Shown one piece after another: positions 35,537 to 45,414 of a DNA stretch of 64,000 bases; positions within the stretch are counted from its first letter, which is position 1; each line of letters begins with the position of its first letter. The DNA is taken from contig NZ_JAVDDS010000017.1 in the NCBI RefSeq assembly GCF_030848475.1, forward strand, positions 1-64,000, written 5' to 3'. Source of the DNA: Herbivorax alkaliphila. GTDB taxonomy: Bacteria > Bacillota > Clostridia > Acetivibrionales > Acetivibrionaceae. The notes under the pieces were generated by a model. The model was not told the origin of the DNA. It saw only the letters and a program-made list of their open reading frames with translations, and did no database searches. The position numbers and the translations under genes were made by a program.

Positions 35537-36310
35537 TTAACTTTCTTTATTCATATCATATATTATTCTCAAGCCTTCTATAGTAATAAGGCCATTTATT
35601 TCATCAATTGTCTCTGACTCACTGGCTATCAATCTAGCCAATCCACCTGTAGCAATTACTTTTATATTGTGCTCTTTCATTTCTTTTTTAATTCGTCTAA
35701 CTATATAGTCTACCTTTCCAACATAACCATACACCATCCCGGACTGCATACTTGCTACCATGTTTTTACCTAAAACATTATCCGGTTTTACAAGCTCTAT
35801 TCGTGGAAGTTTTGCTGTCCTTTGAAATAATGCTTCTGCTGAAATCTTAATACCAGGGCAAATTACTCCACCAAGATATTCATTTTTAGAAGATATGGCA
35901 CAAAAGGTAGTGGCTGTTCCAAAATCAACAATTATTACAGGTCCTCCATATATACCACATGCAGCTACTGCATTTACAATCCTGTCTGCTCCAACTTCTT
36001 TTGGATTGTCATATTTAATATTAATCCCAGTTTTAACACCTAGTCCCACAATTATAGGTTCCAATTTAAAGTATTTTCTCAGTGCATGTTCTAAAGAATA
36101 CATTATAGGAGGTACGACAGATGCCATAATTATTGCTTCAATATCAGAAATTTTAATGTTTTCATACCTAAATAAATCCAGAATAAACATCCCAAACTCA
36201 TCTGATGACTTTTCTCTGTCAGTACTCATTCTCCAGTAATTAATAAGTTTTTTTCCTTTATATACTCCCAATGTTATATTTGTATTTCCCACATCCAAAA
36301 CAAATATCAT
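35537..36310 (-). CDS. coaX: Type III pantothenate kinase
   Basis: 257 aa ASKHA-fold kinase making 4'-phosphopantothenate, the first step of CoA synthesis. Motifs: [15 protein letters not shown] at the start (phosphate 1), [16 protein letters not shown], and [15 protein letters not shown]. The start is ATG 36310, 7 nt after GAAGG; the in-frame ATG at 36358 would overlap the upstream gene. It is in the common birA-coaX arrangement, here with an Asn-rich gene between them. Confidence 0.94.
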   Translation of the reverse strand: MIFVLDVGNTNITLGVYKGKKLINYWRMSTDREKSSDEFGMFILDLFRYENIKISDIEAIIMASVVPPIMYSLEHALRKYFKLEPIIVGLGVKTGINIKYDNPKEVGADRIVNAVAACGIYGGPVIIVDFGTATTFCAISSKNEYLGGVICPGIKISAEALFQRTAKLPRIELVKPDNVLGKNMVASMQSGMVYGYVGKVDYIVRRIKKEMKEHNIKVIATGGLARLIASESETIDEINGLITIEGLRIIYDMNKES

Positions 36311-36347
36311 TTTTATACCTTCTTTACTGTATTCATTAAGCTTTAAA

Positions 36348-36878
36348 CTAAACGCCAAGTTTTAAACTTCTAATCTCTTTTATCTCAAGTTTTATTTCTT
36401 TTTCTATTCTTTCAATATCCAGCTTTATATCTGCAACCGTTTCAACTTCTCTCATCTTTCCTGAATCTCTATAAAAGGATTTTCTGTTTTTATAATTTTG
36501 TTTTGAATTACCATAATCTTTTTTATTGTTATTCCCACCTCTGTAAGAATTACCATCTCTATAATTATTGTTTTTAGAATTATTATCCTTGTTGTAATTA
36601 TTTTTTTTATTTCTATTTTGAAACTTAGACTTATTGTTACCTTTAAATGATGAAAAATCATTATACTTTTTTCGCTGATAGTCTTTTTTTCTATTGTTGC
36701 TATTACTACTACTATTATTATTATTGTTATTATTATTGTTATTGTTATTGTTGTTTTTATTATAATTGTTATTATTGTTGTTGCTCTTAGTGTTTTTATA
36801 GTTATTACTTTTGTTGTTATTAGGTCTACTGTTATTTTTATTAACAGCAGTATTTACATTATTATTTTTATTATTAAT
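36348..36878 (-). CDS. Asn-rich low-complexity protein with probable ATT start
   Basis: A 176-codon frame without ATG, GTG or TTG before its last quarter. AAGGGGG stands 8 nt before ATT at 36878. The protein is basic and Asn-dominated (a run of 14 Asn near residues 48-61, then SSSNSNN), with Arg/Lys/Tyr/Gly-rich repeats ([18 protein letters not shown]). It ends in a normal-looking helical segment ([20 protein letters not shown]). The stop lies 37 nt before coaX and the gene follows birA, so it is probably in that operon. A disordered RNA-binding-like protein is one guess. The well-formed C-terminus and uninterrupted frame argue against chance. Confidence 0.6.
   Translation of the reverse strand: MNNKNNNVNTAVNKNNSRPNNNKSNNYKNTKSNNNNNNYNKNNNNNNNNNNNNNNSSSNSNNRKKDYQRKKYNDFSSFKGNNKSKFQNRNKKNNYNKDNNSKNNNYRDGNSYRGGNNNKKDYGNSKQNYKNRKSFYRDSGKMREVETVADIKLDIERIEKEIKLEIKEIRSLKLGV
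36714..36755 (-). repeat. Trinucleotide (AAT/AAC) tract coding for 14 Asn
   Basis: Fourteen consecutive Asn codons, a mix of AAT and AAC, inside the Asn-rich gene. The mixture of codons suggests selection or age rather than a recent slippage event, but length variation between strains is likely. Confidence 0.85.
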
Positions 36879-36981
36879 CTTTAAAACCCCCTTTTGGATA
36901 TATCATCCAATGTTTTGATTTGTTAATACAAATTTTGTCTACTCATAAAGTAGAACCTTTGCCTTGCCTGCTTAAACCCCG

Positions 36982-37977
36982 TCAATAACCTAAGAGTCCT
37001 CTAACAGAAATCTCACCTGATAACACTTCCTTTCTTGTTCCATCAACACATTTAACAATAAGTTTACCTTGGTTTGTTATATCTTGAGCAATACCTTTAT
37101 GCTGTTCTCCTTTAATTAAAATGCTGACTTCTTTTCCTAAAGTAACAGAATGTTTTTTCCAAAGCTGTATTATTGAGTCTAAACATCCTCTGTTAATCTC
37201 ATCATATACCTTCTCTAATTTAATTAAAATCGCTTTAATTAATTCACTTCTTCTTATAATTATATCACTTTTTTGTCCCATGTAAATTGATAATGATGTG
37301 GCTTTTTCCTTTAACTCATCTAAAAAATCTTCTTTTTTGTGCCAAACATTTAGACCAATGCCTAAAACTACAAAATTCACCCTGTCCATTTCCATACTGG
37401 CTTCAGTTAAAATACCACAAATTTTTTTTCCATCTAATATTATATCATTTGGCCACTTCACACCAAAGTCAATACCTGTTAATTCTTTTATGGCTTCAAC
37501 CACTGCAACAGATGCTGCCAGTGTAATAATCTGCAATTCTTCCATGGCTACTTTAGGTTTTAGAACAACAGACATTAAAATACCTTTTTTATCTGTTGAA
37601 CTCCACTCTCTTCCCATCCTACCCCTTCCAGCTGTTTGAGAATCAGCTATAACAACTGTGCCTTCCTCACAACCTTCTTGGGCTATTTTTTTTGCATAAT
37701 TATTTGTCGATTCAATTTGCGGAAAGTATATTGCATTTTTTCCCAATAACCCATTCTTTCTATACTGCATTATTTCCCAAGCGTTAATAATATCTGGGGT
37801 ATATGTAAGTTTATACCCTTTCTTAGAAGAAGACTTTATAATATATCCTTCTTCTCTAAGTTCCTTAATGCATTTCCATATGTAGGTTCTTGAAACATTT
37901 AAGGACTCACTTAGCTGCTCTCCAGAGATATACCCTTCCTTTGACTGTTTTAATCTTTCTAAAACTCTATTCTTCAC
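36982..37977 (-). CDS. birA: Bifunctional biotin operon repressor / biotin-protein ligase
   Basis: 331 aa. An N-terminal winged helix (GEQLSESLNVSRTYIWKCIKELREEGY, about 18-45) is followed by the ligase domain with the biotinyl-AMP motif GRGRMGREWSS (about 118-128) and KWPNDIILDGKKICGILTE (about 183-200), and by a C-terminal SH3-like domain. It attaches biotin to carboxylase carrier proteins and can repress biotin genes. The start is GTG, 6 nt after AGAGAGG. First gene of the birA-Asn-rich-coaX-malic enzyme run. Confidence 0.94.
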   Translation of the reverse strand: MKNRVLERLKQSKEGYISGEQLSESLNVSRTYIWKCIKELREEGYIIKSSSKKGYKLTYTPDIINAWEIMQYRKNGLLGKNAIYFPQIESTNNYAKKIAQEGCEEGTVVIADSQTAGRGRMGREWSSTDKKGILMSVVLKPKVAMEELQIITLAASVAVVEAIKELTGIDFGVKWPNDIILDGKKICGILTEASMEMDRVNFVVLGIGLNVWHKKEDFLDELKEKATSLSIYMGQKSDIIIRRSELIKAILIKLEKVYDEINRGCLDSIIQLWKKHSVTLGKEVSILIKGEQHKGIAQDITNQGKLIVKCVDGTRKEVLSGEISVRGLLGY

Positions 37978-38006
37978 ATCTTACCTCTCTTAAATGTAAA
38001 CTCTAT

Positions 38007-38618
38007 TTAGATGGTTGGTTTTTTTATGACAAAAGGTCTTTCAATCTCTTCGTCAAGAAAAATTACCGTTTTATCATCTTCATATCTTTTAAGTTCTTTT
38101 CTTTCCACTAAGTGGGAATAATAATGATACAGCAGGGTATCATTAAAACTTGAATCCTCATCTCTATAGTCCTCAATTATATTATTTGTATACAACTCTT
38201 CAGAATTATCAAACAAAACAGGCGAATCCAACCTCTTATCTAAAATACTAATCTGATCGCCAATAATCGTGCTTGTAATAAGGCATTCAGGAAACCGATA
38301 TAAACCAAAAGTGTAGTTTTCTATAGGCATAATAGAGTCTAAATATAATTTCATAATATCACTGTGAACAAGTCCTACATCATATAAATATCTGTCTGCC
38401 ACATAACAATATCTCTGATACAACTCAAACTTAAGGCATTTAAATTTATCCGAGTTATACTTTTCAATGTCATCTTTAGGATTTAAAAGTGCCGATATAC
38501 ATTTAGTTTTATCAATACCAATAGATACTTCCTTGTCATGCCATTTTGAAAGCTTCAATCCACACTCTACAGCATTTTCAAACTCCTCAACTGGAACATA
38601 ATAATACACTTCTACCAT
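38007..38618 (-). CDS. Conserved-looking protein of unknown function
   Basis: 203 aa soluble protein, not recognised. It begins MVEVYYYVPVEEFENAVECG and contains LKLSKWHDKEVSIGIDKTKC, GLYRFPECLITSTIIGDQI and an acidic helical C-terminal half ending RPFVIKKPTI. No signal peptide or membrane helix. GGGGG precedes the ATG. It lies between folK and birA on the same strand and could be co-transcribed with either. Confidence 0.7.
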   Translation of the reverse strand: MVEVYYYVPVEEFENAVECGLKLSKWHDKEVSIGIDKTKCISALLNPKDDIEKYNSDKFKCLKFELYQRYCYVADRYLYDVGLVHSDIMKLYLDSIMPIENYTFGLYRFPECLITSTIIGDQISILDKRLDSPVLFDNSEELYTNNIIEDYRDEDSSFNDTLLYHYYSHLVERKELKRYEDDKTVIFLDEEIERPFVIKKPTI

Positions 38619-38678
38619 AGAAACACCCCCGCGACCCTCTTGTTATAATATTTTTTCATTAATGCCTTAATATTTATT

Positions 38679-39179
38679 TTATCCTAAAAACTCAAATTTT
38701 TTATAATATTTTATACCTTCTTTATCATCACAATTATTTATCACTTTTTCAATGTCTATTCCAAACACTTCATTTCCATGGTATATTTCCCTTAACGGTA
38801 TTAAAACAAAAGCTCTTTCAAACATTAAAGGATGTGGTATTTTAAGATGTTCCAAATTAAGCCTTACTAAATCAAAAAGCAGTATATCAATATCTATTGT
38901 TCTAGGCCCCCACTTAACAATCCTTTTTCTATCTAAAAAGTTCTCTATTCTTTGCAATTGCCCTAAAAGAGTTTCAGCATTAAGTTCAGTATAGATTGAC
39001 ACCGCCATATTTAAAAAACATTCTTGGTCAGTATATCCAACAGGTTCGGTTTCATAAATGTTAGATGCCTTATCCACTTTCACATTGTCTAGATGGGAAA
39101 TCTCTCTAATTGCTTCTTTCAAATACCTCTCTCTATTTCCCATATTAGACCCAAGGGATAAAAACACATTATGCTTCAT
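38679..39179 (-). CDS. folK: 2-amino-4-hydroxy-6-hydroxymethyldihydropteridine pyrophosphokinase
   Basis: 166 aa HPPK of folate synthesis, which transfers pyrophosphate from ATP to hydroxymethyl-dihydropterin. Motifs: FLSLGSNMGNRERYL near the start, SNIYETEPVGYTDQECFLNMAV, and KWGPRTIDIDILLFD followed by HPLMFERAFVLIPL. Its ATG overlaps the end of folB by 11 nt (coupled translation). Confidence 0.95.
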   Translation of the reverse strand: MKHNVFLSLGSNMGNRERYLKEAIREISHLDNVKVDKASNIYETEPVGYTDQECFLNMAVSIYTELNAETLLGQLQRIENFLDRKRIVKWGPRTIDIDILLFDLVRLNLEHLKIPHPLMFERAFVLIPLREIYHGNEVFGIDIEKVINNCDDKEGIKYYKKFEFLG

Positions 39180-39537
39180 CTCTTGACCTCTTTATTTCTA
39201 TGCCCACCCATTTAAACTTTCCCTTAATAGGTGCAGAAGGTTTTTTTATAACCACTGATATTTCCTGTATTTCTTTAAATGTCGACATTATTTCCTGGGA
39301 AATTACATGGGCAAACCTTTCTACAAGTCGAAATTTGTTATTTTCATTAATTCTTTTAACAATATCATAAACTTTTGAATAATCTACAGTATCATCAAGG
39401 TTATCACTTTCTCCTGCTTTTTTCAAATCTAAAAACAACTCTATATCTATTTTAAAATATTGCCCACTTTCTCGCTCCTTAGAAAGCACCCCATGATATC
39501 CATACAACTTAATATTTTTTAAGATTATACTATCCAT
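39169..39537 (-). CDS. folB: Dihydroneopterin aldolase
   Basis: 122 aa T-fold enzyme cleaving dihydroneopterin to hydroxymethyl-dihydropterin and glycolaldehyde. Motifs: IKLYGYHGVLSKERESGQYFKID, DTVDYSKVYDIVKRI, RLVERFAHVISQEIM and the catalytic-lysine strand VVIKKPSAPIKG. The start is ATG 39537, 9 nt after AAAGG; the ATG at 39546 overlaps that site. It precedes folK in an operon. Confidence 0.94.
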   Translation of the reverse strand: MDSIILKNIKLYGYHGVLSKERESGQYFKIDIELFLDLKKAGESDNLDDTVDYSKVYDIVKRINENNKFRLVERFAHVISQEIMSTFKEIQEISVVIKKPSAPIKGKFKWVGIEIKRSRDEA

Positions 39538-39555
39538 AAAAGTCATCCTTTAACT

Positions 39556-39643
39556 TTATCTTATTCTAAGACTTCATTCTATAAGGTGGAGTTGAGTCTC
39601 CACCTTAAGCCTCGATGTTTAGCTTTAGCTAAACTAGTTCACT
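39556..39643 (-). repeat. Dispersed hairpin repeat, medium class (copy 9)
   Basis: Minus-orientation copy from TTATCTTATTCTAAGA to TAGTTCACT with the same 27-nt internal deletion as copy 3. It separates folP from folB-folK. Confidence 0.85.
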
Positions 39644-39661
39644 TTTGTGTCACCTATAGCA

Positions 39662-40843
39662 TTATATTCTAACCATAGCATCAGTCATTCTAGCTGCCCT
39701 AACAATTTCCTTTACATCATGAACTCTAACCATATCTGCGCCATTTGCAATTCCCAATGTAACTGTGGCTGCAGTACCTTCAAGCCTCTCATTTACAGGA
39801 AGTTCTAAAACATTGCCAATAAGTGACTTTCTTGATGTTCCGATTAGCACCGGAGCATTTAAAGAATTTAACTCTTTTAATCTTCTCATTACGTCCAAAT
39901 TGTGTTGTAACGTCTTGCCAAATCCTATTCCAGGATCTATAACAATACTCTCTCTACGAACTCCTGCATTTTCTGCTATTTCGATACTTTCTCTTAAAAA
40001 TCTTATTATATCTCCCATTAAGTCTTTATATTCCTTTTTATCACTATTATGCATCATTACAACACCTGAACCTGTTTTTGAAATAACTTCAGCCATGTTT
40101 TTATCTTTTTGCAATCCCCAAACATCATTTACTATACTTGCACCAGCTTCAATTGCTTTTTCTGCCACCAAGGCTTTTGATGTGTCAACAGAAACAGGAA
40201 CATTTATTTCCTTGACTATCTTTTCAATAACAGGAGCAACTCTGTTTATCTCAGCTAAAGGGTCAACAGGCTCGTATCCTGGTCTTGTAGATTCGCCTCC
40301 CACATCAATTATATCCGCTCCATTTTTCACCATATCTATAGCCCTTCTCACAGCACCGTCTAAATTTGAATATTCTCCTCCATCAGAAAAAGAGTCCGGT
40401 GTAACATTTAATATTCCCATTACATATGTTTTCTCTCCGATTGGAAGTTTGTATTTCCCACATTCAAAAAACTTTGGTTTTCCAATATCTAATACCTCAA
40501 TTACCCTTTGTACTTCATCGGCTATCTCTGTAAAAACCCCTCGATGGACACCAAGTTTATAAACAAGTCTGCTATATTGTCCATATGTACCCATTAAAAG
40601 CACATCAGATTTTTTTATACTACAGTCTAAAGTTCCTCTGTTTATAGCTGCATCTCCCCCCTTTCCAAGCATCTCCTGCTTTATAATGTTTGCAGCATAT
40701 GAACTTATGTTCTCTATTTTCATCACAATAAAAAGTGCCTTGGCTGCAAGACATGGTATTGATGCAGCATCTACTCCCACCTTGCGAATTTCCTCTTTGG
40801 AAACATGCATATTATCTATCTGAACAATTCTTGCGTTAATCAT
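39662..40843 (-). CDS. folP: Dihydropteroate synthase with N-terminal extension
   Basis: 393 aa. Residues about 125-393 form the DHPS TIM barrel: VMGILNVTPDSFSDGGEY, ADIIDVGGESTRPGYEPV, PVSVDTSKALVAEKAIEAGASIVNDV and PVLIGTSRKSLIG. The first 120 residues are an extra domain seen in clostridial and related FolP proteins. The enzyme joins pABA to the pterin in folate synthesis. The ATG follows AAAGGAGG. The gene starts the folP-folB-folK cluster, interrupted by a repeat. Confidence 0.95.
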   Translation of the reverse strand: MINARIVQIDNMHVSKEEIRKVGVDAASIPCLAAKALFIVMKIENISSYAANIIKQEMLGKGGDAAINRGTLDCSIKKSDVLLMGTYGQYSRLVYKLGVHRGVFTEIADEVQRVIEVLDIGKPKFFECGKYKLPIGEKTYVMGILNVTPDSFSDGGEYSNLDGAVRRAIDMVKNGADIIDVGGESTRPGYEPVDPLAEINRVAPVIEKIVKEINVPVSVDTSKALVAEKAIEAGASIVNDVWGLQKDKNMAEVISKTGSGVVMMHNSDKKEYKDLMGDIIRFLRESIEIAENAGVRRESIVIDPGIGFGKTLQHNLDVMRRLKELNSLNAPVLIGTSRKSLIGNVLELPVNERLEGTAATVTLGIANGADMVRVHDVKEIVRAARMTDAMVRI

Positions 40844-41111
40844 GTAGCTTTCCTCCTTTAAACTGTAACTTCTTTTTTATAAGTCCTACTCAAAAAGATT
40901 CACTCTAGATTATGAATTTTCTTGTTTGGCATGTTAGGTATTCTCATTAAACTCAATATAAATATTATAATAAAAAACCACAAATTATTAAAGTGTTTTT
41001 AGCATGATAAACCAAAGATGATTTAAATTACTTTTTGTGGTATAATTACATTATTGCAAATTAAGCTTTCTATATTAATATTATAATACAATTAGAAATG
41101 TGGGATTATAC

Positions 41112-42632
41112 ATGCCAAAAAAAATAGGAATAATAGATTTAGGATCAAATTCAGTGCGACTTGTAATTTTTGAGGTCAAAAAAAATGGTGCCTTTAGATT
41201 GATTGATGACATTAACGATCCAATAAGGCTTATGGAAAATATGATTTATAATAAATTCTTAAATGACCTAGCTATGCATAGAGCGATAAAAACAATTAAA
41301 CTCTACAAAAAGCTTTGCAATGCCTACGAAATTAATTCAAACAGGATAATAGGAGTTGCTACTGCAGCTGTTCGAACTGCCGAAAACCAAGAACACTTTT
41401 TGCGACTTCTTGCAAATTCCACTGGTATAAATTTCAAAGTGCTTTCAGGCAAAGAAGAATCGCTTTATGTTCATAAAGCAATTTCTAACTCTATAGACAT
41501 AAACCAAGGTATAATTGTTGATATTGGTGGGGGAAGTACTGAAATAATAAAGTTCAAAGACAAGAGCATAAAAAATTACGCCTGCCTTCCTATAGGTTCT
41601 GTTTTTGCCACAGAAAAGTTTCTAGATAAAAATATAATTCCTCCTCATAAACTCAATGACCTAGATAAATACATAAATAAGTTGTTGTCCGCATCAGACT
41701 GGCTTTTTGAGGAAACAAATCCTGTTTTAATAGGAATAGGAGGGGTGATTAGAAATCTTGGTAAAATTCATAGAAAGCACGTAGATTATCCAATTAATCA
41801 AACTCATAACTATCAAATGAGTATAGAGAACTTTCACTGTGTATACAATACTTTAAAAGGTACAGACTTAGAAACTCGAAAGAATATTGAAGGGCTTTCT
41901 AAAAATAGAGCTGATATAATAGTTGGAGGTCTTTCTATTTTAAGCTCAATAATATCTGCTATTTCACCAAAGAAACTTATAATAAGCGGTTTTGGTCTAA
42001 GAGAAGGAATTCTTTATAATCATCTTTTTTCAAATACAAAGCTAAATCCTCAAGAAGATGTGCTTTCATTGAGCCTTTATAGTTTTATGAACCTTTACGG
42101 TGTAAGACAAAATCATGCTGAACAGGTATGTTTTCTCTCATTATCTCTGTTTGACCAATTAAAGCCTCTTCATAAATTTAGCGACTCAGAAAGAAGACTT
42201 ATTAAAGTTGCCTCTCTACTGCATGATATTGGTATATCAATAAGCTATTATGAACACCACAAACACTCATTTTATATTATACTAAATTCCAGATTAAACG
42301 GTCTTTCTCATAGAGAAATTGTACTTATTGCTGCAATAGCTGCTTCCCATTCAGATAAGCCCTTTAATGCAGAATGGAAAAGTAAATACTCTTCCATTCT
42401 ACTGCCTGGAGATGTTGAAATTTGTGAAAAACTTTCAATTTTCTTAAAATTATCTGAGTGCCTTGACAGAAGTGAAATGGGAATAATAAAATCTATAGAG
42501 TGCCAGATTTCAGATGCATCGGTTAAAATTCAAACCATTAAAGATGGTGATGCCGAACTGGAATTAAGTCTTTCTAACGAGTACAGTGATTTATTTAAAA
42601 AATATTTTGGGAAAACACTTAATATACTGTGA
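41112..42632 (+). CDS. ppx: Ppx/GppA exopolyphosphatase with HD-like domain
   Basis: 506 aa. The N-terminal ASKHA phosphatase part has IGIIDLGSNSVRLVIFEV, SGKEESLYVHKAI, GIIVDIGGGSTEIIKF and GIGGVIRNLG. The C-terminal part (about 320-506) is an HD-domain-like helical region (VASLLHDIGISISYYEHHKHS, IAAIAASHSDKPFNAE). It degrades polyphosphate and/or pppGpp. Start chosen at ATG 41112 (MPKKIGI); a GTG at 41100 is the alternative, and neither has a strong ribosome site. An extended -10 TGGTATAAT (ending 41046) lies upstream. Confidence 0.92.
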   Translation: MPKKIGIIDLGSNSVRLVIFEVKKNGAFRLIDDINDPIRLMENMIYNKFLNDLAMHRAIKTIKLYKKLCNAYEINSNRIIGVATAAVRTAENQEHFLRLLANSTGINFKVLSGKEESLYVHKAISNSIDINQGIIVDIGGGSTEIIKFKDKSIKNYACLPIGSVFATEKFLDKNIIPPHKLNDLDKYINKLLSASDWLFEETNPVLIGIGGVIRNLGKIHRKHVDYPINQTHNYQMSIENFHCVYNTLKGTDLETRKNIEGLSKNRADIIVGGLSILSSIISAISPKKLIISGFGLREGILYNHLFSNTKLNPQEDVLSLSLYSFMNLYGVRQNHAEQVCFLSLSLFDQLKPLHKFSDSERRLIKVASLLHDIGISISYYEHHKHSFYIILNSRLNGLSHREIVLIAAIAASHSDKPFNAEWKSKYSSILLPGDVEICEKLSIFLKLSECLDRSEMGIIKSIECQISDASVKIQTIKDGDAELELSLSNEYSDLFKKYFGKTLNIL

Positions 42633-42636
42633 CAAA

Positions 42637-42752
42637 AGTGAACTCGTTTAGCTAAAGCTAAAAATCGAGGCTTCAGGTGGATACTCAACTACACCTGAAG
42701 ATTTATAAGAGCAACTCCACCTAATAGAAGGTGTAGTCTTAGAATATGATAA
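42637..42752 (+). repeat. Dispersed hairpin repeat, full length (copy 10)
   Basis: Plus-orientation copy between ppx and the CYTH gene: AGTGAACTCG, hairpin 1, hairpin 2 with outer arm CTTCAGGTG/CACCTGAAG, hairpin 3 with one mismatch, and AGTCTTAGAATATGATAA. It starts 5 nt past the ppx stop. Confidence 0.9.
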
Positions 42753-42769
42753 CGTAAGGGAGATTATAT

Positions 42770-43234
42770 ATGGGAACTGAAATTGAAAGAAAATTTATTA
42801 TAAATAAAAATAAACTTATTGATTTGCCAAATGGTATTTTATACAGACAAGGTTATTTAAGCACTTCAAAGGAAAGAACTGTCAGGATACGAGTTTTTTC
42901 AAAAAAAGCTTATATAACCATAAAGGGTTTATCACAGGGTGCATCTCGCTTGGAATATGAATATGAAATTCCTTTTAAAGATGGAAATGAAATGTTAGAT
43001 AAATTGTGTAAAAAGCCTGTAATCGAAAAAATCAGACACAAATATTTATATGAAGATTTTATATGGGAAATAGATGTTTTTTTAGGTGAAAATAAAGGTT
43101 TGATATTGGCAGAGATAGAGCTTGAAAAAGAAGATGCCTTTTTTAAAAAACCCTCGTGGATTGGCAACGAGGTAACTGGAGACCCTAAATATTATAATTC
43201 CAGCTTGATTAAAAACCCATATAAAAACTGGTAG
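42770..43234 (+). CDS. CYTH-domain protein (inorganic/thiamine triphosphatase type)
   Basis: 154 aa single CYTH domain. The signature EIERKFIIN lies at residues 3-11, followed by QGYLSTSKERTVRIRV, AYITIKG, YEYEIPFKDG, the acidic strand WEIDVFLGENKGLILAEIELE and WIGNEVTGD near the end. These residues form the acidic/basic tunnel that hydrolyses triphosphate. It lies next to an exopolyphosphatase, suggesting polyphosphate or PPPi metabolism. AAGGGAG precedes the ATG. Confidence 0.92.
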   Translation: MGTEIERKFIINKNKLIDLPNGILYRQGYLSTSKERTVRIRVFSKKAYITIKGLSQGASRLEYEYEIPFKDGNEMLDKLCKKPVIEKIRHKYLYEDFIWEIDVFLGENKGLILAEIELEKEDAFFKKPSWIGNEVTGDPKYYNSSLIKNPYKNW

Positions 43235-43247
43235 TTTATTGATAGAA

Positions 43248-43272
43248 AAAGGGGGGCAATTTGCCCCCCTTT
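43248..43272. terminator. Bidirectional terminator between the CYTH gene and GH10 gene
   Basis: Hairpin AAAGGGGGGCAA / TTGCCCCCCTTT with A/T runs on both sides. It serves the convergent CYTH (plus) and xylanase (minus) genes, and nearly duplicates the GH48 terminator. Confidence 0.88.
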
Positions 43273-43289
43273 ATTTTTGATTATTTTAA

Positions 43290-45125
<1,836 letters not shown>

Positions 45126-45222
45126 TTATTTATTTTGACTGCCATAATGGCTTAGTCTCCAATTAAAATCCCTAATATAAGATTCGCAAACCTTACTTTT
45201 TTGATGTACTTTTCTTATTTTT

Positions 45223-45251
45223 ATTATAACCAAAAACACTGCCCTTGACAA
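45223..45251 (-). promoter_or_regulatory. Sigma-A-type promoter of the GH10 gene
   Basis: Minus strand: TTGTCA (45251-45246), a 17-nt spacer and TATAAT (45228-45223). It is 113 nt upstream of the ATG. The rest of the roughly 300-nt region between GH10 and rsgI shows no other convincing signal. A 65-codon minus frame there (45126-45323) overlaps this promoter and is not considered a gene. Confidence 0.75.
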
Positions 45252-45414
45252 GTTAAACCAATCCATTTGAGTACATTTAATAAGCACAAGGAATGATATT
45301 CCACCAACTAATGTTTCTTCCACGTTTCATTTACATAAATAGCATTTGCCACATCCATTGATAAATATGAACAAAATTTAACTATTTCAATATATTTTTA
45401 TAAAATCAACAACA

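Noticed and set aside
36452-36661. Frame of 69 codons (Ile/Lys-rich) on the minus strand
   Set aside because: It is a shifted reading of the Asn-rich gene; its composition reflects AAT/AAC repeats read out of frame.
45126-45323. Minus-strand frame of 65 codons between GH10 and rsgI
   Set aside because: It overlaps the GH10 promoter and leader, has no ribosome site and has an implausible composition.
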